Shown piece after piece: positions 33,358-41,204 of a stretch of DNA of 46,835 bases. The notes under the pieces were generated by a model. That model had not been told where the DNA came from, did not search any database, and was given only the letters and a program-made list of their open reading frames with translations. A program made the translations under genes and the position numbers. Within the stretch, counting starts at the first letter, position 1; every line of letters begins with the position of its first letter. Source of the DNA: Phycisphaerales bacterium (lineage in GTDB: Bacteria; Planctomycetota; Phycisphaerae; Phycisphaerales; UBA1924); assembly GCA_007693765.1 (NCBI GenBank), contig RECZ01000124.1:1-46835 (forward strand), read 5' to 3'.

Positions 33358-33813
33358 GTGCCGCTGATGCGTCGGTGGCACGCGCTGGTCGCGGCGCTCG
33401 CCCCGTCGCGTCCTCCGCCGCCGCCGCGCCAGGGCCTGCGCGACCCGCTGGGCCCCGCCGGCGAGCGCGTGGCCGCCCGGCACATCCGCGCCGAGGGGAT
33501 GCGCATCCTCGAACGCAACGCCCGCACCCGCGTGGGCGAAGTGGACCTCATCGCCCTCGATCCGGACAAGCGCACCATCGTGCTCGTCGAGGTCAAGGCC
33601 CGGCGCATCGACGCAGAAGACGAGCGGCGCTCGCCGCGCCCCGAGGCGGCGGTGGGGGAGCGCAAACGGCGCAAACTGCTGATGCTGGCCGAGTCGCTCG
33701 CCCGCACGCGCGGGTGGCGAGACCGGCCGATGCGCATCGACGTCGTCGCCGTGGAGTGGCCGGAGCGAGGCCGCCCGCGTGTCCGCCGCTTCGAGCGCGC
33801 GGTCACGTGGTGA
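33358..33813 (+). CDS. yraN: YraN / UPF0102 family endonuclease-like protein
   Basis: 151 residues from the GTG at 33358, two bases after the previous stop; an ATG at 33367 is an alternative. The restriction-endonuclease-like fold of the family is seen: GPAGERVAARHIRAEGMRILERNAR, then VGEVDLIALDPDKRTIVLVEVKARR with the PD-(D/E)xK residues (Asp of GEVDLI, Glu-Val-Lys), and MRIDVVAVEW. Members are thought to be DNA or Holliday-junction-type nucleases, but no firm substrate is known. Its last 11 bases overlap the convergent histidine kinase stop. Confidence 0.9.
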   Translation: MPLMRRWHALVAALAPSRPPPPPRQGLRDPLGPAGERVAARHIRAEGMRILERNARTRVGEVDLIALDPDKRTIVLVEVKARRIDAEDERRSPRPEAAVGERKRRKLLMLAESLARTRGWRDRPMRIDVVAVEWPERGRPRVRRFERAVTW

Positions 33814-35539
33814 GCGTGTCGGCGGCGCCGCGCGGGCCCGCGTCGTCGGCGTCCGGCGATGTCTCTCGCGTGTCGTCGCCGGGCTCGGGTTCGGCGTCCT
33901 CGACGCCGGCTGGCGCATCGGCGTCATCGGCCGCGGCCGGCTCGGGCGGCTTCGGCAGTTCGATCTCGAGCGGCACGAGCAGGCTGAACATCGAGCCGCT
34001 GGCGGGGGCGCTGACGACATGGATCTCGCCCTGCAGCGCGTGTGCGAGCTCCTTGGCGATGGCGAGCCCGAGGCCGGTGCCCGCGTGGTGGCGCGTGTGC
34101 CCGCCGTCGAGCTGGCGGAACTTCTCGAAGATCGTTTTCTGATCCTCCTCGGCGATGCCCGGACCGGTGTCGAGCACGCTCACGCGCACGCGCGGCTCGC
34201 CGTCGGAGCCCACCAGACGCTCGGCCCGCAGCGTGACCATGCCGCCCTCGGGCGTGAACTTCACCGCGTTGCTGAGGAAGTTGAAGACGATCTGCTGGAA
34301 CTTGCGGGGGTCGGTGGTCACCAAGGGCAGGGGCGCCTCGGGTCGGCCCGCGGCGGCCTCTCTGGTCGCGGGCGTCTCGAGCACGAGCCGGATCGACTTG
34401 CGATCCGCCAGCGGGCGGATGAGCGCCCCGAGGCCCTCGCACGTCTCCTCGACGTTCATGGGCTCGAGCCGAAGGTCGAGCTTGCCCGCCTCGATCCGGG
34501 CCATGTCGAGCAACTCGTTGATCATCTCCAGCAGCGAGCGCCCGGCCCCGACGATGTTCTCGAGATAACGGTTGCGCCGGGCGAACTGGGCGTGCCGTTC
34601 GGGCGTGATCTCCGCGGCGCTGGCGTCGCCCTGGGCGATCTCCTGCAACAGCTCCGCGAAGCCGATGATCGAATTCAGCGGCGTGCGCAGCTCGTGGCTG
34701 ACGTTGGCGAGGAACTCCCCCTTGAGCCGCGCCGCCTCGTGCAGGGCGACGTTGCTCTGGGCCAATTCGTTGATGCGCAGGTCGAGGCTGCGGTTGCTCG
34801 AGCGCAGCTGATCCTGCGCGGCGCCGATGTTTTCCAGCATGGCGTTGAACGTCTGCGCCAACTCCTCGAACTCATCACCGGTCTGGATCTCGGCGCGGCT
34901 GGAAAGATCGCCTTCGCGCACGCGCTCGGCTGTTCGGCGCAGTTGTCGCACCGGGCTGAGGATGATCCGCATGGTGATAAGGTAGAACGCGAGGATCGCC
35001 AGGGCCCCCGCCAGCAGCCCCGCCGCGACGACGTACATGCGGTTCACGAAGAGCTGATCGGCCGCCCGCGGCGAGCGGCGCTCCACCAGCACCACGCCGG
35101 TCAGCTCGCCCGTCTCCTGATCGCGCTGCGCGAGGGCGTAGCGGTAGACGCGGGCCGCGTCCTCCCACACGCTCTCGGTGTGCTCCGACGCGGGGCCGGT
35201 GCGACCCGGCTCGGCGGTGAAGCGGCGCACCGCCGCGCCGACGAAGGGCGACGACGAACTCGCGGCCTCGAGGCGGGCGCCCTCGAAGACCTCGATCCGC
35301 TGGCCCGCGGCGTCGGAGTCGCGCGGCGCATCCTCGGTGCGCAGCGCCAGGGGCCAGCCCGCGCTCCGCTCCGCCTGCTGCCACAGGATCGCCAACTGAC
35401 GCGACGTCTCGAGTTGGCTGGCGTCCACGATCGCGCCCATCACGAACCACGGCACGAGCAGCGCGCCCGAGAGGAGCACGAGGATCGCCGCCCCGAAGAG
35501 GAGCTGGCATTTATCGGCGAGGCTCAGCCCGCGGATCAT
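33803..35539 (-). CDS. Membrane sensor histidine kinase, no partner regulator nearby
   Basis: 578 residues. Two membrane helices (about residues 12-37 and 166-190) flank a periplasmic sensor of about 130 residues with no known domain. Then HAMP (ILSPVRQLRRTAERVREGDLSSRAEI), a coiled coil, and the HisKA box FLANVSHELRTPLNSIIGF with the phospho-acceptor His at residue 282. ATPase boxes: N (FNFLSNAVKFTPEGG), G1 (DTGPGIAEED), F (FEKFRQ) and G2 (GTGLGLAIAKELA). The tail of about 60 residues is acidic and Pro/Ala rich. No response regulator is adjacent; it lies 34 bases after panD and may be co-transcribed with rsfS-panD. Confidence 0.92.
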   Translation of the reverse strand: MIRGLSLADKCQLLFGAAILVLLSGALLVPWFVMGAIVDASQLETSRQLAILWQQAERSAGWPLALRTEDAPRDSDAAGQRIEVFEGARLEAASSSSPFVGAAVRRFTAEPGRTGPASEHTESVWEDAARVYRYALAQRDQETGELTGVVLVERRSPRAADQLFVNRMYVVAAGLLAGALAILAFYLITMRIILSPVRQLRRTAERVREGDLSSRAEIQTGDEFEELAQTFNAMLENIGAAQDQLRSSNRSLDLRINELAQSNVALHEAARLKGEFLANVSHELRTPLNSIIGFAELLQEIAQGDASAAEITPERHAQFARRNRYLENIVGAGRSLLEMINELLDMARIEAGKLDLRLEPMNVEETCEGLGALIRPLADRKSIRLVLETPATREAAAGRPEAPLPLVTTDPRKFQQIVFNFLSNAVKFTPEGGMVTLRAERLVGSDGEPRVRVSVLDTGPGIAEEDQKTIFEKFRQLDGGHTRHHAGTGLGLAIAKELAHALQGEIHVVSAPASGSMFSLLVPLEIELPKPPEPAAADDADAPAGVEDAEPEPGDDTRETSPDADDAGPRGAADTLTT

Positions 35540-35573
35540 CGTGCGCCGTGCTCCTGCGCCGCGCCGGCGCGTC

Positions 35574-35966
35574 TCAGCGATCGCGCTCGGGGTGCGGCCC
35601 GGGCTCGTAGTGGATGACGTCCTGCACGCGGTTGTCCGGGGTCATGAGCGCGACCGGGGGGCGGTGCGCCCAGTACTCTTCGTCCGTCATGTGCGCGTAA
35701 TGGAAGATGATGACGCGGTCGCCCTTCTCCACGAGATGCGCCGCGGCGCCGTTGACCTCGATCTTCCCCGAGCCACGCTCGCCGGGGAAGACGTACGTCT
35801 CGAACCGGGCCGCGTTGCGGTGGTTGGCCACCAGCACCGCGTCGCTCACGCGGATGCCCGTCGCGTCGAGGATGTCGAGGTCGATGGTGATCGAGCCGAC
35901 GTAGTCCGGGCACGCGGCGGTGACCGTCGCGAGATGGATCTTGGCGAAGAGAACCTTGCGCAGCAC
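35574..35966 (-). CDS. panD: Aspartate 1-decarboxylase
   Basis: 130 residues from the GTG at 35966, with GAGGAA nine bases upstream. Makes beta-alanine for pantothenate and coenzyme A. The proenzyme cleaves itself at Gly24-Ser25, present as YVGSITIDLDIL at exactly these positions, giving a pyruvoyl group. Other conserved parts are KIHLATVT, NAARFETYVFPGERGSGKIEVNGAAAH and GDRVIIFHYAHM. It lies 19 bases after rsfS on the same strand. No maturation factor PanZ is seen. Confidence 0.95.
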   Translation of the reverse strand: MLRKVLFAKIHLATVTAACPDYVGSITIDLDILDATGIRVSDAVLVANHRNAARFETYVFPGERGSGKIEVNGAAAHLVEKGDRVIIFHYAHMTDEEYWAHRPPVALMTPDNRVQDVIHYEPGPHPERDR

Positions 35967-35985
35967 GGTGTCTTGTTCCTCGTGG

Positions 35986-36465
35986 TCAGCGGCGCTGATC
36001 GCTCGCGCCGTTCCGCGCGGCGCCGGCATGGCCGGGGGTTTGTCCGGGGGTTTGTCCGGGGGCGTTGTCGCGTTCCCATTCCACGCGTTGGCTGTCGCCC
36101 CAGAGCATCTCTAGATCGTAATACGCGCGGGCGCCAGGCTCGAAGACGTGCACCACGAGGTCGACGAAGTCCAGCACGATCCACGTCTGCTGCGCCTCAT
36201 CGACGTTCGAGCGGTAGAGGCTGAACCCCCGCTCCTTGGCCAGCCGGGCGACCTCCGACGCGCTGCTGCGGATCTGCCGATCCGACGAGCCGGAGCCGAT
36301 GACGAAGAAGTCCGTCACCAGACTGCGGCCGCGGAGGTCGAGCACGACGACGTTCTCGCACTTATCGTCCGCGAGCGAGCGGGCGGCCTCGATGGCGAAA
36401 GCGCGGGCCGCTTCGTGGTCCTTGCCGGGGGTGGGACGTGGGTGTTGAGGCTGCTCATCGGGCAT
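35986..36465 (-). CDS. rsfS: Ribosomal silencing factor RsfS
   Basis: 159 residues from the ATG at 36465. RsfS binds uL14 and keeps 50S from joining 30S when nutrients are low. The core is clear: ENVVVLDLRGRSLVTDFFVIGSGSSDRQIRSSASEVARLAKERG and WIVLDFVDLVVHVFEPGARAYYDLEMLWGD. The C-terminus has a short Pro/Gly repeat (GQTPGQTPG, from two exact 12-bp units at 36032-36055). No good ribosome site is seen before the ATG. Typically it lies with nadD; here panD and a kinase follow. Confidence 0.95.
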   Translation of the reverse strand: MPDEQPQHPRPTPGKDHEAARAFAIEAARSLADDKCENVVVLDLRGRSLVTDFFVIGSGSSDRQIRSSASEVARLAKERGFSLYRSNVDEAQQTWIVLDFVDLVVHVFEPGARAYYDLEMLWGDSQRVEWERDNAPGQTPGQTPGHAGAARNGASDQRR

Positions 36466-36601
36466 AGGGAGATAGGGTAGCCGCCCCGGAGGACGCGCAT
36501 CCACCCCGGGGCGTTCCGGATCTCGGGAGCCCGCCCCTCGCGGCGATCCCGATGGTACCCTCGGCCCGCCCGGCGCCGCGCCAGGACCAGACCACACTGC
36601 C

Positions 36602-37729
36602 GTGCCAGAACGCAACGTGCCACGACCGTCGATACTTTTCCTGAGCACGTCCTTCCTGACGCGCCGTGAGAACAAGGCGCTGCGGGGCGTGCAACTCTTC
36701 GACATGCTCCTGCTCGAGCAGATGCTCGCCGAGCCCATCAACGTGACGCTCATCGCCGAATCGACGTGGGAACGGCGCCTCCGCGACCGGATCGACCTCA
36801 GCGGGGCGACCGTCATCCGCACGCCCAGCCTCATCAAACCGCTCTGGAACACCCTCGTCGCGGCTCCCAGACTGCTCGCAACGCGCCATGACGCGGTCGT
36901 CGTCGGCAACCCGACGCGCGGCCTCGCCCCGGTGATCCGCCTAATCCGGCGGCGCCACCCCGCGACGCCGTTCACGGTGCTCGCACACCGGGAAGTCCGC
37001 CCCGCCTTCGCCCGCGCCTTCTCCCGCGCCCCAGTGACGGTGGTGTGCGTGAACGACGCCATCGCCACCCACGCCCGCGGCCTCATGCCCGGCGCCCGCG
37101 TCGAGACCTTCTACGGTGTCGCCGACGCGGACCGTTTCTTCCCCCGTGCATCGCCCAAGCCGGCGGGCGAACCCGTCCGTTTCGGCGTGCTCGGCAAACT
37201 CGACAACCCGTGGAAGGGCGCCGACGACGCCGTCCGCGCCTACCTCGCGCTCCCCGATGACCTGCGTGCCCGCTGCCGCCTCTGTCTTGGTTCGTACGAA
37301 CGCCCCCAGAACAAGCCGCGCATCAACGAGCCCGGCGTCGAGGCCCTCGACTGGATGGACTCGAAAGAAACGCCGGGCTTCCTCCGCACGCTCGACGTGC
37401 TGATGGTGCCCTCGACCTCACACGAGACGTTCTCGCAGGCGATCGTGCAGGGCATGCTGACCGGTCTGCCCGTCATCGCCCGCGACATGCCCGTCCTGGC
37501 GGAGAAGCTCGACAATGGCGCGGGGATCGTCGTGGGCGACGTCGGCGCGATGACCGCGGCGATGGCCCGTCTCGCGCAGGAGCCGGAGACGCGCGCCGCC
37601 ATGGGCGCCGCGGCCCGCGCGACGGCGCTGGAGCGCTACGTCTGGCGCACGGACAGATTCCTCGCGGACTACGCCTTAGGCGACGCGGCCGGCTGGCCGG
37701 CCTCGGTCCGCGTCCGCCCCGGCTCGTAG
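36602..37729 (+). CDS. GT4-type glycosyltransferase
   Basis: 375 residues from GTG. Two Rossmann-like halves: the N-terminal SILFLSTSFLTRRENKALRGVQLFDMLL and the C-terminal donor-binding RFGVLGKLDNPWKGADDAV, CRLCLGSYERPQ, then VPSTSHETFSQAIVQGMLTGLPVIARD. In the usual EX7E motif the second Glu is replaced by Gln (ETFSQAIVQ). The donor sugar and acceptor are unknown. It starts next to rsfS on the other strand, and its 3' end overlaps the convergent sulfotransferase by 61 bases. With four sulfotransferases beside it, a role in building a sulfated glycan is a reasonable inference. Confidence 0.8.
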   Translation: MPERNVPRPSILFLSTSFLTRRENKALRGVQLFDMLLLEQMLAEPINVTLIAESTWERRLRDRIDLSGATVIRTPSLIKPLWNTLVAAPRLLATRHDAVVVGNPTRGLAPVIRLIRRRHPATPFTVLAHREVRPAFARAFSRAPVTVVCVNDAIATHARGLMPGARVETFYGVADADRFFPRASPKPAGEPVRFGVLGKLDNPWKGADDAVRAYLALPDDLRARCRLCLGSYERPQNKPRINEPGVEALDWMDSKETPGFLRTLDVLMVPSTSHETFSQAIVQGMLTGLPVIARDMPVLAEKLDNGAGIVVGDVGAMTAAMARLAQEPETRAAMGAAARATALERYVWRTDRFLADYALGDAAGWPASVRVRPGS

Positions 37730-38514
37730 CCGAGTTGGCGCAGCGTGCCGCCGATCGCCTGCTCGACGTCCTCGATGGCGCCCCGCTGCTCATCGCGGTG
37801 CTGGGAGATCTTCTCCGGCTTGATGTGCCCGGTGAGAAACTCGCGGGTCTCATCGTCCATCTTCAATCCAAGGAACGACGCGATCCGCTCGGTCTCTCCC
37901 ACGGGGTCGCGGCAGAGATCCTCGAACCGCGTCTCGAACCGCCGCTCCCGGGGGATCATGCGGGCGGCGTACTCGTTGAACAGATTGACCTGATACGCCC
38001 ACGACCGAGCCGCCTGAACGTGGGGAGGCTCGTGCATCGCATCGATGCGCGTGAGCAGCAGGCGGCCGAGCGTGGTGGACGGGTCGCTGGTGCGGTGGTG
38101 CTTGAAGGCGAGGTCGCGCCCGTCGCGGATGATGTGGATGTACTTCGCGCGGGGGAAGATGTGGTTCAGGTGCGCGATCAAGAGGTAGCACTCCGGGTAT
38201 TTCCATCCCCACGGCGAGCCCTTGATGTTCTTGGTGCGCCAGCGCTGGATGATCTTCGCCAGACGCCGCATGTCTTCGAGCGGCGGGTCGTCGCCGACGT
38301 CCCAGCCGCGGGCGGCGCGGGCGAGTTCGCCGCGGAACCGCTTGTCGATGGGGTCGCCCGTGCCGGTGTTCTTCGTGAAGCCGAGGTCTACGCCGAGCAT
38401 CTGCACGGCGTACGCGAGCACGCGCGTGCCCGAGTGGCCGCGCCCCATCAGCAGCACGGGTTGTTCGTCGCGGAGCGCGTGGAGCGCCTTGTCGGGGTTG
38501 AACAGGAAGGACAT
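37669..38514 (-). CDS. Sulfotransferase family protein (paralogue A)
   Basis: 281 residues, ATG at 38514. PAPS-dependent sulfotransferase fold: the 5'-phosphosulfate loop PVLLMGRGHSGTRVLAYAVQ, the 3'-phosphate motif YIHIIRDGRDLAFKHH (with the usual Arg and Ser/His positions), then WAYQVNLFNEYAARM and RFETRFEDLCRDPVGETERIASFLGL. Close to the gene at 39421: both have the pattern WGWKYPE/WGWKFPE, LGRLLL and SWAxQV. Sulfate acceptor unknown. It is the last gene of a minus-strand run of four sulfotransferases. Confidence 0.82.
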   Translation of the reverse strand: MSFLFNPDKALHALRDEQPVLLMGRGHSGTRVLAYAVQMLGVDLGFTKNTGTGDPIDKRFRGELARAARGWDVGDDPPLEDMRRLAKIIQRWRTKNIKGSPWGWKYPECYLLIAHLNHIFPRAKYIHIIRDGRDLAFKHHRTSDPSTTLGRLLLTRIDAMHEPPHVQAARSWAYQVNLFNEYAARMIPRERRFETRFEDLCRDPVGETERIASFLGLKMDDETREFLTGHIKPEKISQHRDEQRGAIEDVEQAIGGTLRQLGYEPGRTRTEAGQPAASPKA

Positions 38515-38618
38515 ATCGCGCCTCGTGTGCGGAGTGTGGAGTCGGAGGCCCCGATTCCAAGGGCCGGCGCCACCATCATCGACAAGCCGGGCCGCGCGTC
38601 AACAGCGTGGGCGGCTCG

Positions 38619-39413
38619 TCACGACGCCGGCGCCGGCGAACGGCGACCGGGCACGCGGGTGTGCGCGGCCCGGTAGACCTTGTTCCACAGCCTGCCGGTG
38701 CGGTACCGCCAGCGGAAGTCGTGGGTGTAGGTGTTGAACGTGGGGACGCTCGCATCGGGCTCGAGCCCGACGCGCCGGCACCGCTCGGGGAAGACCTCCT
38801 CGACGACGTAGCGGTGGAGTTCGATGTCCAGCGCGTTGTGCTCGCGCGCGAAGGCCAGTTTGGCGCCGTCGGCCAGCACCTCGTTCTTGACGCGGTCGTT
38901 CTTGGGGATGACGTACTTGCGGTAGTTCAGGTTCAGCGGCTCGGGGGTGACCCGCCCGAGCAGGTGCAGCGAGAGGTCGAAGCGCTCCGTCAGGCCGACG
39001 AAGTGGAATCGCGCGATATCGCGCTTCGCCTTTTCGAGGTCCTCCGCGCCGGCGATCTTCTTGACCTGGTAGTTGCGGAAGCGGTCCTCGTCGAGAATCG
39101 TCTGCTCGAAGGAGCGGGTATTGCCGCCCCGGAGCACGCTGTCCTGATACTTCGACACCACGCGCACCACGGGGTCGCGCAGCATCGTCATGTAGAACGG
39201 GGCGGGGACGGGCAGCGCGAGCGGGTCCACGAGGTTGTGCCCCGCGAGGCTCTTGAGGCCGGGAAAGAAGCGACGTGCCCGCGCCAGGTCGTCCGCGCTG
39301 AAACGTTTACTGCGGCAGTGGGGGGCGTGGCAGTGGCGCACGCCGAACGTGTTCTCGAGGATGAACCGGAAGGACGTGCCCGCGGCCTTGGGGATGTGCA
39401 GGAAGACGAACAC
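38619..39413 (-). CDS. Sulfotransferase family 2-type protein
   Basis: 264 residues from GTG, seven bases after the previous stop. The start FVFLHIPKAAGTSFRFILEN is the signature of the Sulfotransfer_2 group that modifies glycan chains (heparan sulfate 2-O and chondroitin types in animals). The 3'-phosphate motif is FYMTMLRDPVVRVVSKYQ. The middle contains GLTERFDLSLHLLGRV, usual for the group. It is of a different subfamily from the two neighbours that flank it. Probably one transcript with the genes at 39421 and 40297. Confidence 0.8.
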   Translation of the reverse strand: MFVFLHIPKAAGTSFRFILENTFGVRHCHAPHCRSKRFSADDLARARRFFPGLKSLAGHNLVDPLALPVPAPFYMTMLRDPVVRVVSKYQDSVLRGGNTRSFEQTILDEDRFRNYQVKKIAGAEDLEKAKRDIARFHFVGLTERFDLSLHLLGRVTPEPLNLNYRKYVIPKNDRVKNEVLADGAKLAFAREHNALDIELHRYVVEEVFPERCRRVGLEPDASVPTFNTYTHDFRWRYRTGRLWNKVYRAAHTRVPGRRSPAPAS

Positions 39414-39420
39414 CGTGCGG

Positions 39421-40281
39421 TCACTCCGGGGCCTTCACGGGCGTCGCAGGGGCGTAGCCGAACGTTTCGAGCGTGGGCCCGATCGCCGCCTCGACCTCCG
39501 CGATCATCTCGGGCGGCTTCTCGCGGTGCTGCGCCGCCTTGGCGGGGTTGACCTTGTCCGCCAGGTACTTGCAGCATTCCTCGGTCACGGGCAAGCCAAG
39601 AAACGTGGCGCACCGTTCGAGCACGACGAGGGGCGTCGTGACAAGATCCTCGAAACGCACACTGAGCAGGCGCCCTTCGGGCAGCGTGGCGGCGAACTCG
39701 GCGAAGCGACGCACCTGAAACGCCCACGACATCGCGCCGCGGATGTGCGCCGGCGCGTGCAGCGCGTTCTCGTGCTGGAGTAGCAGCCGGCCGAGGGTAC
39801 GTTTCGGGTCGTCGGTGAGGTGCGATTTGAACGCCACGTCTCTGCCGTCGCGCAGCAGCTCGATGTAGCGCGCGTTCGGGAACGCCAGCGCCACCACGGG
39901 GCCGATCAGGTACGTCTCCGGGAACTTCCATCCCCACAACGGGCCCGTGGGCCGCATGCCGGCCTCGCGCCGCTGCTCGTCCATCCACTTTCGGGTGCGC
40001 GCCGCGTGCGAGAGAAGGTCGTCCGCTTGGCGACGCGTGGCGCGATCGTCCGTCTCGCCGCGCAGTTGCGCGCAGGCGATGTCCTTGATGCAGTCCGTGA
40101 AGCGCCGGTCTTGGATATCGGCGGTTTTTTTCGTCACGACGGCGCCGAGGTCGACGCCCAGCGATTGGATCGCCCACCCGAGCACACGGGAGCCCGAGTG
40201 CCCGCGCGTCATGATCACGACCGGCGACTGCTCGTGGAGCGCCCGGGCGCGATCGTCAGAGAACATCGAGCGCAACGCCAC
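39421..40281 (-). CDS. Sulfotransferase family protein (paralogue B)
   Basis: 286 residues from the GTG at 40281, with AGGAG nine bases upstream; the ATG at 40266 is possible too. Motifs: SPVVIMTRGHSGSRVLGWAIQ (phosphosulfate loop), ARYIELLRDGRDVAFKSH (3'-phosphate site), WAFQVRRFAEFAATL, RLLSVRFEDLVTTPLVVLERCATFLGL. The residue pattern follows paralogue A over its whole length, so the two come from a duplication, with a different sulfotransferase gene now between them. Distance to the upstream sulfotransferase is 15 bases. Confidence 0.82.
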   Translation of the reverse strand: MALRSMFSDDRARALHEQSPVVIMTRGHSGSRVLGWAIQSLGVDLGAVVTKKTADIQDRRFTDCIKDIACAQLRGETDDRATRRQADDLLSHAARTRKWMDEQRREAGMRPTGPLWGWKFPETYLIGPVVALAFPNARYIELLRDGRDVAFKSHLTDDPKRTLGRLLLQHENALHAPAHIRGAMSWAFQVRRFAEFAATLPEGRLLSVRFEDLVTTPLVVLERCATFLGLPVTEECCKYLADKVNPAKAAQHREKPPEMIAEVEAAIGPTLETFGYAPATPVKAPE

Positions 40282-40296
40282 GCCTTAAATCTCCTG

Positions 40297-41097
40297 TCAG
40301 CCCCGCCCGTCCGAGGCGACCGGGGCGGCGTCGGCGGGCGCGGCGTCCTGCGGCGGGTCCCACTGTGTCGGGTAGCCGAAGGCGCGCTGAAAATCGGCAA
40401 GCCGTTCCAGCACCGGCGTGAGCACTTGCAGCACCTCCGGGTCCGTTGGCGTGGCGCGTGACAGGCTGCGCGTCGTCACTTTCTTGCCGTGCTTGCCGCT
40501 GTCGTGCTTGCGGCTCATGGAGTCGAAGATGCCTAGGTCGCCGTCGAGAGGCCAGTCGATCGCTTTGGCGATCTCTTCGCGGTAGGCGGGCTCCTTCACG
40601 AAGGGCTCGTACCGCACGACGACCACGCGGTCCTTTTCGGCTTCGAGCAGGTCGAGCATCATCGGGGCGGTGCGGAGGAAGAGCTTGGCCGGGAAGGGCT
40701 TGCGGAGGCGCCACTGCGTCTTGTTGCGGTTCTGGTGCTTCTCGTAGTACGAAACGAGCGACGCTCGCGCATCGCGCACCGCCAACGCGATGCGCTTCGG
40801 GTCGTAGCGCCGCATCGCGCCGCGTACGTGGTGGCTGCGGATCTCCTTCACGCCGGCGCGGTCGTGCGCGAAGAGGAACGCCGCGAGCGACTCGGGCGTG
40901 ATCGGCTCCTGCGCGCCGACGTGACGGAAGTACTGTTTCTTGCTCTCGCGGTACGCCCGGCGGGTGGTGAGCCTGGGCTCCGCGAGGCACAGCCGCCTCT
41001 TGTCGGGGTTCGTCAGGAGGTTGGTGAACATCGTCGTGCCGCTGCGGGCGAGGCCGACGACGAGCAGGTCGAGTTGTTGATCGGCTTTGGATGGCAT
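40297..41097 (-). CDS. Sulfotransferase family protein (third type)
   Basis: 266 residues from the ATG at 41097. The N-terminus QLDLLVVGLARSGTTMFTNLL is a P-loop-like phosphosulfate site. The second site is KRIALAVRDARASLVSYYEKH (Arg and Ser positions conserved). The rest differs from paralogues A and B. The C-terminal 30 residues are Ala/Pro/Asp rich. First gene of the four-gene minus-strand run; a terminator of hppA stands upstream, so the run has its own promoter. Confidence 0.78.
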   Translation of the reverse strand: MPSKADQQLDLLVVGLARSGTTMFTNLLTNPDKRRLCLAEPRLTTRRAYRESKKQYFRHVGAQEPITPESLAAFLFAHDRAGVKEIRSHHVRGAMRRYDPKRIALAVRDARASLVSYYEKHQNRNKTQWRLRKPFPAKLFLRTAPMMLDLLEAEKDRVVVVRYEPFVKEPAYREEIAKAIDWPLDGDLGIFDSMSRKHDSGKHGKKVTTRSLSRATPTDPEVLQVLTPVLERLADFQRAFGYPTQWDPPQDAAPADAAPVASDGRG

Positions 41098-41143
41098 GGA
41101 TGGCCTCGGCGACGCGTCGCCAGCACATCATATCGCGTTGCAT

Positions 41144-41174
41144 GAAAAACGCGGGGCGCCCGGGCGCCCCGCGT
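41144..41174 (-). terminator. Intrinsic terminator of hppA
   Basis: A perfect palindrome ACGCGGGGCGC / GCGCCCCGCGT with a 4-base CCGG centre is followed on the minus strand by TTTTTC. It is 30 bases after the hppA stop and separates it from the sulfotransferase run. Confidence 0.85.
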
Positions 41175-41204
41175 GGGGGGGATGGCTTCAGCGTTGGGCG
41201 GTCG

